A stretch of DNA of 64,000 nt from positions 744,001 to 808,000 of the forward strand of contig NZ_JAAOIR010000002.1 of NCBI RefSeq assembly GCF_011440375.1, in the 5' to 3' direction. Source of the DNA: Halorubellus sp. JP-L1. GTDB taxonomy: Archaea > Halobacteriota > Halobacteria > Halobacteriales > Natrialbaceae. A program made the position numbers and the translations under genes. Under the pieces are notes generated by a model. That model worked only from the letters and a program-made list of their open reading frames with translations. It made no database searches and was not told the DNA's origin. Positions 57,107-64,000 of the stretch are shown in pieces. The first letter of the stretch is position 1, and each line of letters opens with the position of its first letter.

Positions 57107-57203
57107 ACCCCCGCTTTAGAGCGCCCCCTACAAAAACGACCGCGACCGCGAACGCCGTCGCTCGCGGACCTCGGTCGAAACAGAACGGAAAGAGAACCCG
57201 CGT

Positions 57204-58094
57204 CTAGAGGCGTCCGGCCTTCTGCAGCTTCATGAGGTCCTCGGTGTCGAGGGTCTCGCCGTCCTTGAAGCGCTCGTAGATCTCCTCGGCTTCCTCCTGG
57301 ACCTCCTCCTTCTTCTTCTCGCGCTCGGCCTGCTCCTCCTCCTCTTCCTGCTTGTCCAGTTCGCGCAGGCGCTTCTGGACGCGTACGAAGTCCTCGTGGT
57401 GGCGGTCGGCCGCCTCCTGAGCCTGCACGAACTTCTCGTGCATCTCGTCGGCCTCGTCGCGGATGTCGTCGGCCTCGCGGTAGGCCTCGATCATCTGGTT
57501 GTGGTGCTCCTGAGCCTTGTCAGCGAGCTCCGTCACCTTCTGGTGGTGCTTGGACGCTTCGGAGCGGACTTCCTCGGCCTCCTCGACGAGCTCGTCGAGG
57601 TCCTCGGTGTTGCCCATCTTCTCCTCGCGTTCCTGGTACTCTTCGCGCTTGCTCTCGATCTTCTCGATGAGCTCCTTCTCCTCCTCGCTGGAGAGCACCT
57701 CGGTCTGCTGCTTGAACTCGAGGTCCTCGATCTCGGACTCGAGCTTCTCGAGGTCCGTGCCCTCGTCGAGGTCGAGGTCGGACTTCATCCGCTCGACCTT
57801 GTCGAAGAGTTCGTTCGCGTCGGCGTTCAGTTCGTTGCGCTTCTCCTTGTGCTCCTGGACGAGCTCGTTGAGTTCGTCGCGCTTCTCGCGGTGCTCCTGG
57901 GCCTCGTCGACCTTCTCGCGAGTCTTCGCGTTCAGGTCGTCGCGGGAGGAGGCGCGTTCCGACGCCATCTGGTTGAGATCGTTCCGTCGATCTCGGAGCT
58001 GGCCAGCGACTTTGATGAGCTGACCTTTGCTCTTGTTCTCGAGGTCGTCTTCTGTGAGCTCTACGTTCTTGGATGTGTCTATCGAATCTACCAT
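57204..58094 (-). CDS. Long coiled-coil protein (COG1340 type)
   Basis: Cytoplasmic coiled-coil protein of 296 aa, almost wholly helical and rich in Glu, Lys, Arg and Gln, with repeated EKRDELNE/EKRNELNA-type heptads (about 65-100) and two further coiled segments. It matches the archaeal COG1340 group of uncharacterised coiled-coil proteins, sometimes labelled phosphoserine-phosphatase-like without catalytic support. Its lysine and AAG/GAG use makes this the least GC-rich gene in the window. A small perfect hairpin lies directly before the ATG on the minus strand. A structural or chromosome-related role is plausible but unproven. Confidence 0.8.
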   Translation of the reverse strand: MVDSIDTSKNVELTEDDLENKSKGQLIKVAGQLRDRRNDLNQMASERASSRDDLNAKTREKVDEAQEHREKRDELNELVQEHKEKRNELNADANELFDKVERMKSDLDLDEGTDLEKLESEIEDLEFKQQTEVLSSEEEKELIEKIESKREEYQEREEKMGNTEDLDELVEEAEEVRSEASKHHQKVTELADKAQEHHNQMIEAYREADDIRDEADEMHEKFVQAQEAADRHHEDFVRVQKRLRELDKQEEEEEQAEREKKKEEVQEEAEEIYERFKDGETLDTEDLMKLQKAGRL

Positions 58095-58108
58095 GGGTTA
58101 GTCAACCC
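58095..58108 (-). promoter_or_regulatory. Hairpin directly before the coiled-coil gene
   Basis: GGGTT-GACT-AACCC (minus strand) ends at the base before the ATG. It includes GAGGG of a possible Shine-Dalgarno just upstream, so it could affect translation. Confidence 0.4.
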
Positions 58109-58345
58109 TCTATTCCGTCCCGCGCCGGGGCGATAGCGGATGCTCGAGACCTGGGTGAACGCTACTGCGATAAGATTCCGTGTCATTCTGGTCTGCGAGC
58201 GATGCTACCCGAACACCCGGCGGCGTTCTGGTACCCGTACATACCGCATCCTGTAATTTAAATCTGCCGGTCCCTCGAACCGGCGAAACCGTGCGAGGGC
58301 GTGCCCACGACGGGAGTGAACGGTTCCCACACGGGTCGTCCGTGG

Positions 58346-60367
58346 TTATAAACGAATGGTGCGGTCGACCGCGCCGGCGCCGGTCTCGAACGACAGTGAC
58401 ACCGCTGTCGCAGACGAGGGGACCGTGACGCTGCCGGCGGTCGCGACGCCGAGGGCGGGTGCCTCCACGTCGAAGCGCTCGTCGACGCCGTCGCCGCCGT
58501 CGGATCGGACGGCGAGCGTGCCGGAGACGGTCGCGGGCGCGTCGTTGACGAGCACGACGTCGACCGTGCCGGGTGGGTCTTCCGCGAGGAACGCCTGGAC
58601 GGGTGCGAGCGCATCGGCGAGCGCGCCCGCGGCGGGCTTGGCGGTGCCTTCGCGAGCGTAGACGCCCATCCCGCCGCCGTCGTCGACGTCGCGGAGGCAG
58701 AACGCGGCGAGGACCGCCGTCCCGTGCCGCCGGAAGCCGCTTGCCACCCGAGCGAGCACCCGCGCCTGCGTGCCCTGCGAGCGAGCGACGACGCCGTCGC
58801 CGGCAGCACCGCCCCATTGCTCCCCGGCGCCGTCGCCGGTGGGGTCGCCCCACGGGCCGGCGTCGACGTCGTCGAGGACGGCGTCGAGGGTGTCTCGGTC
58901 CAATCCAACCGGAGTCGAGTCGCCGGTCGCCGCTCCATCGGCGGTCTCGGCGCCGCCGGTCACCGCTCCATCGGCGGTCTCGGCGCCGTCAGCGAGCGAT
59001 CCGGCGCCGAACTCGGTGACGACGCGGGCGGCGTCGGGGTAGGTGTCGGTGAGCCAGTCGACGTCGGCGGCGCGGCCGTACTGCCAGCCCGGGTAGAGGT
59101 GGGCGGCGTCCGGGCTGGTCCCGAGCGCGCCGCAGACGGGGAACGCGACGGCGTCCGGCGGGAGGGCGTCGGCGACGGCGTCGGCGAGGTCGCGGTCGAC
59201 GCTGATGCGGGCCGCCCGGGTTCGGAGCCGGTAGCGCGCGGTGCGCCCGCTCGGGATGCGGTCGGCGAACGGGTCGACGGGGTCGTCGTGGACGCCGTAG
59301 CACGCGACGCTCGGGTGGTGGTCGACGTGCGTCGCGAGCGCGCGAGCGAGCGAACGACCGCGCTCGACGCTCCGGTCGACGTCGCGGGGTCCGGGTCCGG
59401 TGAGCGGGAGGTCCTGGGCGACGAAGACGCCGGCGGCGTCGGCGGCGTCGTAGAACGACTCCGGGAGGACGTGCCCGTGCAGGCGGACGAGCGTCGCGTT
59501 CAGGTCGCGAGCGCGTTCCAGGTCGGCCTCGGGCTCCGTCGTCGGGAGGACGTTCACGCCGCGGGCGCGGACGCGCTCGCCGTTCACGCGGAGACCGTCG
59601 TCGCGGTCGAACGCGACCGTACAGAACCCCGTGGCGACGCTACGTTCCTGATCGCCGAACGTCGCGCGAACGGTGTAGCGGTTCGGGTCGCCGCGGTCCG
59701 CGGGCCACCACGCTGCGGGGTCGCGGACCTCGACGGAGTGCGTGACCGTCACTCTGGAGCCGGCGTCGGCGTCGACGGGGACGCGCTCCATCGACCCGCC
59801 GCTCCCCCGGAAGTTCTCCGGGCGAACCGAGAGCGTCACGGCGTCGTCGACGGCCTCTCCGGCGTCGACGGTCGCGGCGACGTCGACGACGCCGCGGTCG
59901 GGTTCGGGACGTCGGGCGTTCACGGCGAGGTCCGCGAGGAACGATCGCGGTCGGAGTCGGAGGTGGACGCCCCACCAGATGCCCGGTACTGCGAGCCGAT
60001 CCGGGACGTCGTCGGTGCCGTACGCGCCGGCGTATCCGTCGGTCGGGCGACGGCAGACGACGACGAGGTCGTTCTCGTCGGCGGGCTCGAACTCGAAGCG
60101 CGCCGGCCGAAAGTACGTGTCGTGCGTGCCGAGGACGTCCCCGTTCAGGTAGACTGTCGCCGTCCCGAACAGTCCGCGGAAGTCGAGGAGGGCGCGCTGG
60201 CTCGCGGTCTGTCTCGGGTCCGGGAACCGCTTTCGGTACGCGACGGCGTCCGCGCCCGCGAACCGTTCCGGTCGTCCGGGCACCGTCACCGGCTCCCACG
60301 AGTCCACCGTCGGCGACCCCGAGCCGTCGTCTTCGTCGACCGCGCCAGCGCGCCACTCACCAGCCAT
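58346..60367 (-). CDS. Glycoside hydrolase family 2-like protein with altered acid/base motif
   Basis: Large secretion-signal-less protein of 673 aa with GH2 architecture: sugar-binding jelly roll (about 20-150, DFRGLFGTATVYLNGDVLGTH), immunoglobulin-like domain (150-260) and TIM barrel (260-590) starting VNGERVRARGVNVLP. The nucleophile motif TEFG is present (Glu452). The usual acid/base segment HPS-x-x-x-W-x-x-x-NE is replaced by HPSVACYGVHDDP (351-363), with Asp where Glu is expected. An in-frame duplication of GAETADGA-type residues lies at about 460-485. Activity is doubtful or changed. ATG 60367 follows the TATA-like CCTATGG by about 26 nt. No sugar transporter is adjacent. Confidence 0.7.
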   Translation of the reverse strand: MAGEWRAGAVDEDDGSGSPTVDSWEPVTVPGRPERFAGADAVAYRKRFPDPRQTASQRALLDFRGLFGTATVYLNGDVLGTHDTYFRPARFEFEPADENDLVVVCRRPTDGYAGAYGTDDVPDRLAVPGIWWGVHLRLRPRSFLADLAVNARRPEPDRGVVDVAATVDAGEAVDDAVTLSVRPENFRGSGGSMERVPVDADAGSRVTVTHSVEVRDPAAWWPADRGDPNRYTVRATFGDQERSVATGFCTVAFDRDDGLRVNGERVRARGVNVLPTTEPEADLERARDLNATLVRLHGHVLPESFYDAADAAGVFVAQDLPLTGPGPRDVDRSVERGRSLARALATHVDHHPSVACYGVHDDPVDPFADRIPSGRTARYRLRTRAARISVDRDLADAVADALPPDAVAFPVCGALGTSPDAAHLYPGWQYGRAADVDWLTDTYPDAARVVTEFGAGSLADGAETADGAVTGGAETADGAATGDSTPVGLDRDTLDAVLDDVDAGPWGDPTGDGAGEQWGGAAGDGVVARSQGTQARVLARVASGFRRHGTAVLAAFCLRDVDDGGGMGVYAREGTAKPAAGALADALAPVQAFLAEDPPGTVDVVLVNDAPATVSGTLAVRSDGGDGVDERFDVEAPALGVATAGSVTVPSSATAVSLSFETGAGAVDRTIRL

Positions 60368-60370
60368 TCG

Positions 60371-60424
60371 GTGAAAGTGGCGCGGGCCGAACCCATAGGC
60401 GTTGTGTCCGCCGACCACTTTCAC
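60371..60424. promoter_or_regulatory. Inverted repeat between divergent GH2-like and small zinc-protein genes
   Basis: GTGAAAGTGG (60371-60380) and CCACTTTCAC (60415-60424) are perfect 10-bp arms 34 bp apart, flanking the TATA element of the GH2-like gene; a second CTTTCACC follows at 60425. The layout suits a looped or paired operator controlling the GH2-like gene. Confidence 0.5.
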
Positions 60425-60477
60425 TTTCACCGCGCGGACGGCTCACCCTGATATGGGAGTAGGTCGACAGACGGTGT

Positions 60478-60630
60478 ATGCTCGAAGAACTGACGGCGAC
60501 CTGCGAGGGCTGCGACGCGGCGCTCGACGACGCGGCGTTCGGCCTCGCGATGGACCTCGGCGACGGCGAACGCCGCATGTACGAGTGCGACTGCGGGACT
60601 GTCACGGTCACCGTGGTCCGCGAGCGCTAA
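60478..60630 (+). CDS. 50-residue zinc-finger microprotein
   Basis: Short protein with two CxxC-type pairs: CEGC at residues 9-12 and CDCG near 38-41, separated by an acidic helix. This is the layout of the small CPxCG-related zinc proteins frequent in haloarchaea. The reading frame is supported by the TATA-like GATATGG (60450-60456), 22-28 nt before the ATG, by codon use and by a clean TAA. It lies 25 bp before the DUF371 gene on the same strand, so the two may be cotranscribed. Function is unknown. Confidence 0.7.
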   Translation: MLEELTATCEGCDAALDDAAFGLAMDLGDGERRMYECDCGTVTVTVVRER

Positions 60631-60655
60631 GTACGCCCACGAGGAACTCGCGGCC

Positions 60656-61126
60656 ATGACCGCAGACGAGAGAGCTGCAACCGAGGACGAGGCAGCCGAG
60701 ACGCGTCGCGAGGTCGTGCACGCGACCGGCCACGAGAACGTCACCGCCGAGCACGCGAGCACGTTCGAGGTGACGACCGACGACTGGCTCACGCCCGCGG
60801 GCGACTGCATCCTCGCCGTCGACGCCGACCGCGCCCCTGCCGACTTCTCCGAGGACTTCAGGACCGCGCTCCAGGACGTCGACGCGACGGTCCGCGTCAC
60901 GCTCGAGGTCGACGACGCGTCGGTGACGTTCGAGGGACGAGGCCACCCCGACCTGGCGCTCACCGACGACCGGAGCATGGTCGGGCGGACGTCGACGCAC
61001 GTCGACGACCGCACGATCATGCACGCGGCCGACGGCGCAGCCGAGTCCGTCGACCGAGACGTCGTCGACGCGCTCGCCGCCGGCGCCGACGTCCGCGTCG
61101 TTCTCGAGGTCGAACCGGCGACGTAA
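60656..61126 (+). CDS. DUF371 family protein
   Basis: Small archaeal protein of 156 aa, family DUF371. Conserved blocks are VVHATGHENVTAEHASTFEVT, TDDWLTPAGDCILAVDAD, and late FEGRGHPDLALTDDRSMVGRTS, in which several His and Asp could bind metal. It is soluble with no signal. Function is not known. The first 20 residues are an acidic leader. It follows the zinc microprotein and precedes a methyltransferase gene. Confidence 0.85.
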   Translation: MTADERAATEDEAAETRREVVHATGHENVTAEHASTFEVTTDDWLTPAGDCILAVDADRAPADFSEDFRTALQDVDATVRVTLEVDDASVTFEGRGHPDLALTDDRSMVGRTSTHVDDRTIMHAADGAAESVDRDVVDALAAGADVRVVLEVEPAT

Positions 61127-61227
61127 CGCTCGATACAGATGCAGCCGAGGCAACCGGCGCCGTCGATACCTGCGACCGATTCGTCGAGGCACCCCGACTT
61201 TTGACTTCCGCCCACCGACGTGGAGGC

Positions 61228-62028
61228 ATGGACGACGACCGAGCCGATTCGAAGGCCGCCGCTCGCCACGCCTGGTCGACCGGCCGGTACCCGTCGCTCG
61301 CACCGAACCTCCTTCCGGCGATCGCTCGACTCGTGAACGCCGCTGGCGTCGACCCCGGCGACGACGTGCTCGACGTCGGCTGCGGCACGGGGAACGTCGC
61401 GCTCACGGCGTCGCAGGCGGGCGCTCGCGTCGTGGGCGTCGACCTCTCCCGCCGGATGCTGGAGCTGGCGCGCGCGAGCGCTGACGTCGAGGGTGCCGTC
61501 GACGTCTCGTTCCTGGAGGGCGACGCCGAACACCTGCCGTTCCGCGACGACGCGTTCGAGGCGACGCTCTCGAACTTCGGGCACGTGTTCGCGCCGAACC
61601 CCGCGGCGGCGGGCCGCCAGCTCGCCAGGGTCACGCAGTCCGGTGGTCGGGTCGCGTTCACGGCGTGGTCGCCGGACGGCGTCGTCGGCGACCTCACGGA
61701 CGTCCTGACGGGGTACGTCGACGGACGCGAGGCGGACGCGACCTCGCACCTCCAGTGGGGCGACCCCGACTTCGTCCGCGAGCACGTCCCCGGGGTCGCG
61801 GACTTCTCGTTCGCGCGGCGGTTCGCGCGCTTCCGGTACGTCTCCCCCGAGCACTTCTGGCGCGAGTTCGCCGAGGAGTCCGGGCCGCTCTCGCCCGTCC
61901 TCGGGGGGCTGGCGGACGACGACGCGCGCGAGCGACTCCGCGAGGAGGCGGTCGGCGTCCTCGAGGACTGGTTCGCGGACAACGTCGTTCGCGTCGAGTA
62001 CCTCCAGGTGCGCGCCGTCGTCGAGTGA
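61228..62028 (+). CDS. Class I SAM-dependent methyltransferase
   Basis: Methyltransferase of 266 aa. Motif I is VLDVGCGTGNVAL (about 49-61), motif II VVGVDLSRRML, and motif IV-like LPFRDDAFEATLSNFGHVF. The UbiE/COQ5-type Methyltransf_11 fold and the C-terminal helical cap (FARFRYVSPEHFW...) place it among small-molecule methyltransferases; the substrate is unknown. The ATG at 61228 is the first good start. It lies downstream of DUF371 with a 100-bp gap. Confidence 0.85.
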   Translation: MDDDRADSKAAARHAWSTGRYPSLAPNLLPAIARLVNAAGVDPGDDVLDVGCGTGNVALTASQAGARVVGVDLSRRMLELARASADVEGAVDVSFLEGDAEHLPFRDDAFEATLSNFGHVFAPNPAAAGRQLARVTQSGGRVAFTAWSPDGVVGDLTDVLTGYVDGREADATSHLQWGDPDFVREHVPGVADFSFARRFARFRYVSPEHFWREFAEESGPLSPVLGGLADDDARERLREEAVGVLEDWFADNVVRVEYLQVRAVVE

Positions 62029-62070
62029 CCCCCACCCGCCGGCAACCGGTGTCCCGGGCGATGCTCGTGG

Positions 62071-62661
62071 TCAGGTCCCGGGGAGGATGTCGCCGAGCGC
62101 CGCGCCGATCGCCATCGGCACCCACGCGACGGAGACCGAAGCGGCCGCGGAGAGCGGCGTCGCCCACTCGACGCGGCCCCACGCCGTCATCGAGACGATT
62201 GCGAACGCGAGCGAGATTCCGAGGACGCCCGCGAGTCGCCGCGGAACGACCCCGAAGATGCGGTGCGTGACGCGGACGTCCTGGAAGTCGCTGACGTAGA
62301 GGATGCCGACGATCGCGGCGACCGTGAACGCGAGCGTCCCGACGACGGAGACGGGGTGCGTCGCGAGGAACGCGCCGACCTCGCCGGTGCCGCCCTCGAC
62401 GAGCATCGGGATGCCGAACAGCGCGCTCCCGAGGAGCGCCTCCGCGACGTCCCCGCGGTCGAAGCCCTTGATGACGCGCCCGAACAGCCCACCGGGTTCG
62501 ACCGCGGCCGCCGTCCGCATCGCGCGCTCGACGCGCTCGCGCTCGTCGGGGTCGTCCACGGCGTCCGCGAGCGCCTCCAGTTCGTCGTAGAGGTCGCCCA
62601 TGTCCGGCGACTCCCCCTCGTCGTCGTCCATCGGTCCTTCGTACATCGCGGCGTCGCTCAT
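62071..62661 (-). CDS. DUF2391-like integral membrane protein
   Basis: Membrane protein of 196 aa with an acidic N-terminal third (about 1-60, short coiled segment EALADAVDDPDERERVERAMR) and about five hydrophobic segments afterwards, including GVVPRRLAGVLGISLAF. The layout matches the DUF2391 family of uncharacterised membrane proteins. The start is ATG 62661. It is divergent from nth across a 109-bp region with a duplicated block. Confidence 0.7.
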   Translation of the reverse strand: MSDAAMYEGPMDDDEGESPDMGDLYDELEALADAVDDPDERERVERAMRTAAAVEPGGLFGRVIKGFDRGDVAEALLGSALFGIPMLVEGGTGEVGAFLATHPVSVVGTLAFTVAAIVGILYVSDFQDVRVTHRIFGVVPRRLAGVLGISLAFAIVSMTAWGRVEWATPLSAAASVSVAWVPMAIGAALGDILPGT

Positions 62662-62692
62662 GCCCGTGGCGTCACGGTCCGACGTACTAACA

Positions 62693-62739
62693 TCTTCGTC
62701 GGGCGAACCGGACGTCGTCTCGTCTTCGTCGGGCGAACC
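62693..62739. repeat. 30-bp offset repeat in the divergent nth promoter region
   Basis: TCTTCGTCGGGCGAACC occurs at 62693-62709 and again at 62723-62739. It lies between the DUF2391 and nth starts. Confidence 0.75.
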
Positions 62740-62770
62740 CTACTTGGCGCTGTCGCCCCAGTGTGCGAGT

Positions 62771-63583
62771 ATGAGCGACGACGACGCGGAACCGGACGTG
62801 AACATCTCCGGGGGAAGCGCCGGTGGCGGCGTCGAGGCCACCTTCGACCCGGCGACTGCGGGAACGCGCGCCGAAGCGGTCGTCGACCGCCTCGGCGAAC
62901 TGTACTGGCAGAAGGCCTACGGCGGCCGGGACGGCTTCGAGTGCCTCGTCCGCACCATCCTCAGCCAGAACACGAGCGACGTCGCGAGCCAGCCCGCTCA
63001 CGACGCGCTCGTCGAACGATTCGGACCCGTCGAGGAACTGGCCGCGAACCTCGTCGACGCGCCCCGCGACGAGCTTGCGGAGACCATCTCGTCGGCCGGG
63101 CTCTACAACCAGAAGGCAGAGAGCATCCAGCGCGCTGCCGAGTGGGTGCTCGACGCGTTCGGGTCGACGACCGACTTCGACGCGTTCGTCCGCGACGGCG
63201 ACCCCGGCGAGGTCCGCGAGACGCTCCTCGAACTGAAGGGCGTCGGCCCGAAGACCGCGGACTGCGTGCTCCTGTTCGCGGGCGGCCAGGGCGGCGTGTT
63301 CCCCGTGGACACGCACGTGCACCGGATCTACCGCCGGATGGGCATCGCGCCCCCGGACGCGGACCACGAGGCCGTCCGCGCCGTCCTCGAACGCGAGGTA
63401 CCGGCCGAGAAGTGCGGGTTCGGGCACACCGCGACCATCCAGTTCGGTCGCGAGTACTGCACGGCCCGGAAGCCCGCGTGTCTCGACGACCCCGACGCGT
63501 GCCCGCTCGCGGACGCCTGCGACCAGGTCGGCGTCTACCCGGTCACCGGCGAGGTCGAGGACCCGAGCGAGGCCGCGGACTGA
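62771..63583 (+). CDS. nth: Endonuclease III (DNA glycosylase/AP lyase)
   Basis: Base-excision repair enzyme that removes oxidised pyrimidines and nicks abasic sites, 270 aa. The helix-hairpin-helix LKGVGPKTADCV holds the catalytic Lys and is followed by FPVDTHVHRI with the catalytic Asp. The C-terminal [4Fe-4S] cluster cysteines are CTARKPAC...DAC...DAC with spacing C-x6-C-x6-C-x5-C; the canonical middle spacing is two, so a four-residue insertion is present. The acidic N-terminal 30 residues are haloarchaeal. ATG 62771 is chosen because the longer frame lacks family similarity. Confidence 0.92.
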   Translation: MSDDDAEPDVNISGGSAGGGVEATFDPATAGTRAEAVVDRLGELYWQKAYGGRDGFECLVRTILSQNTSDVASQPAHDALVERFGPVEELAANLVDAPRDELAETISSAGLYNQKAESIQRAAEWVLDAFGSTTDFDAFVRDGDPGEVRETLLELKGVGPKTADCVLLFAGGQGGVFPVDTHVHRIYRRMGIAPPDADHEAVRAVLEREVPAEKCGFGHTATIQFGREYCTARKPACLDDPDACPLADACDQVGVYPVTGEVEDPSEAAD

Positions 63584-63613
63584 ACGCCGAGGCCTCTCGC
63601 CGATTCTCAGCCG

Positions 63614-64000
63614 TCAGTCGCGAGCGCCCTCGACCGCGCGGACCAGCTCCTCGGCTCGCGCCGTGATCGCCGCCCAGTCCTCGCGCTCGAGTGCGTCGTC
63701 GGGGACGAGCGAGCTGCCAGCGCCGACCAGCTCCGCGCCCGCCTCGACGTACGCCGCGGCGTTGTCGGGGCCGATGCCGCCGGTCGGCATCAGCGGGATC
63801 TGGGGGAGCGGGCCACGGAGGCTCGACAGGTAGCCGGGGCCGTACGTCGACGCCGGGAACACCTTGCAGACGTCCGCGCCCGCCTCGAACGCGTCGAGGG
63901 CCTCCGTCGGCGTCGCCACGCCGGGCGCGACCGCGACCCCGTAGCGGTTGCACGCCTCGACGACGCCGCGGTCGAACGTCGGACTCACCACGAACGCCGC
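63614..64000 (-). CDS. KDPG aldolase, C-terminal part (start outside window)
   Basis: 2-keto-3-deoxy-6-phosphogluconate aldolase family (bifunctional with 4-hydroxy-2-oxoglutarate aldolase), cleaving KDPG to pyruvate and glyceraldehyde-3-phosphate in the Entner-Doudoroff route. The visible C-terminal 128 residues contain VSPTFDRGVVEAC, the Schiff-base Lys in DVCKVFPAST and the phosphate-binding LMPTGGIGPDNAAAYVEAG. The frame is open to the last base, so the N-terminal third lies beyond the window. It is convergent with nth, 30 bp apart. Confidence 0.9.
   Translation of the reverse strand, partial: AAFVVSPTFDRGVVEACNRYGVAVAPGVATPTEALDAFEAGADVCKVFPASTYGPGYLSSLRGPLPQIPLMPTGGIGPDNAAAYVEAGAELVGAGSSLVPDDALEREDWAAITARAEELVRAVEGARD

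Noticed and set aside
58724-60451. 575-codon plus-strand frame opposite the GH2-like gene
   Set aside because: Shadow frame; the minus-strand protein has clear GH2 domains and a promoter.

Overview
The window is a chromosomal segment of a haloarchaeon (class Halobacteria). GC is very high throughout, the predicted proteins are acidic, and the information-processing genes are archaeal: TFB, Spt5, SecE, FtsZ1, ABCE1, a GEK1-type D-aminoacyl-tRNA deacylase, Dph6 and type II dehydroquinate synthase. Several small families are, as far as I recall, restricted to or common in haloarchaea. Many start codons lie about 25-31 nt downstream of a TATA-like element, the arrangement of leaderless haloarchaeal transcripts, and I used this to choose among alternative starts. 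I see no rRNA, tRNA, insertion sequence, integrase or CRISPR array. About 61 protein genes are called; the first (Na+/Ca2+ exchanger) and the last (KDPG aldolase) are cut by the window edges.

Layout. 1-5 kb: exchanger, dtdA, then ftsZ1-secE-spt5. 5-14 kb: small zinc-finger and membrane proteins, PHP phosphoesterase, DUF457-like hydrolase, PncC/CinA amidase, aminotransferase, a Tat-exported protein of unknown function, a response regulator, a Get3/ArsA-like ATPase, CoA-type NUDIX and PhzF. 14-26 kb: PEP synthase, lipoprotein, PLP decarboxylase, VTT/DedA-like protein, methionyl-tRNA synthetase, CNNM/CBS protein and pyruvate kinase. 26-34 kb: NfeD plus stomatin, HTH regulator, an AglD-like glycosyltransferase, DUF84 phosphatase and TFB. 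34-38 kb: the first common steps of aromatic amino acid synthesis (aroD, DHQ synthase II). 38-46 kb: oxidoreductase, M32 carboxypeptidase, CruF-like protein, M20 peptidase, DUF368 transporter and PINA-type ATPase. 46-52 kb: blue copper protein, HTH regulator, EMC6-like protein with ABCE1, archaemetzincin, UPF0146 and a Rieske protein. 52-64 kb: NDP-sugar pyrophosphorylase, Dph6, DUF373, SppA, coiled-coil protein, a GH2-like hydrolase, a 50-residue zinc protein, methyltransferase, DUF2391 and endonuclease III.

Functional links. PEP synthase, pyruvate kinase and the KDPG aldolase fragment belong to central carbon metabolism. The AglD-like transferase, the VTT protein, the DUF368 protein and the sugar nucleotidyltransferase could all act in polyprenyl-phosphate glycan assembly or carrier recycling (inference). 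The Get3-like ATPase, the SecE subunit, the EMC6-like protein and SppA all concern membrane protein biogenesis.

The most unusual content is non-coding. (1) A repeated intergenic hairpin occurs in full form seven times in four intergenic regions. Its stem sequence differs between copies but base changes are matched on both arms. (2) Short tandem duplications copy the last codons and the stop codon of six genes, up to four times at aroD. (3) Perfect or near-perfect inverted repeats sit in the promoters of several regulator genes (tfb, response regulator, two HTH proteins) and of a few others (CNNM, pyk, GH2-like/zinc protein), and look like operators.
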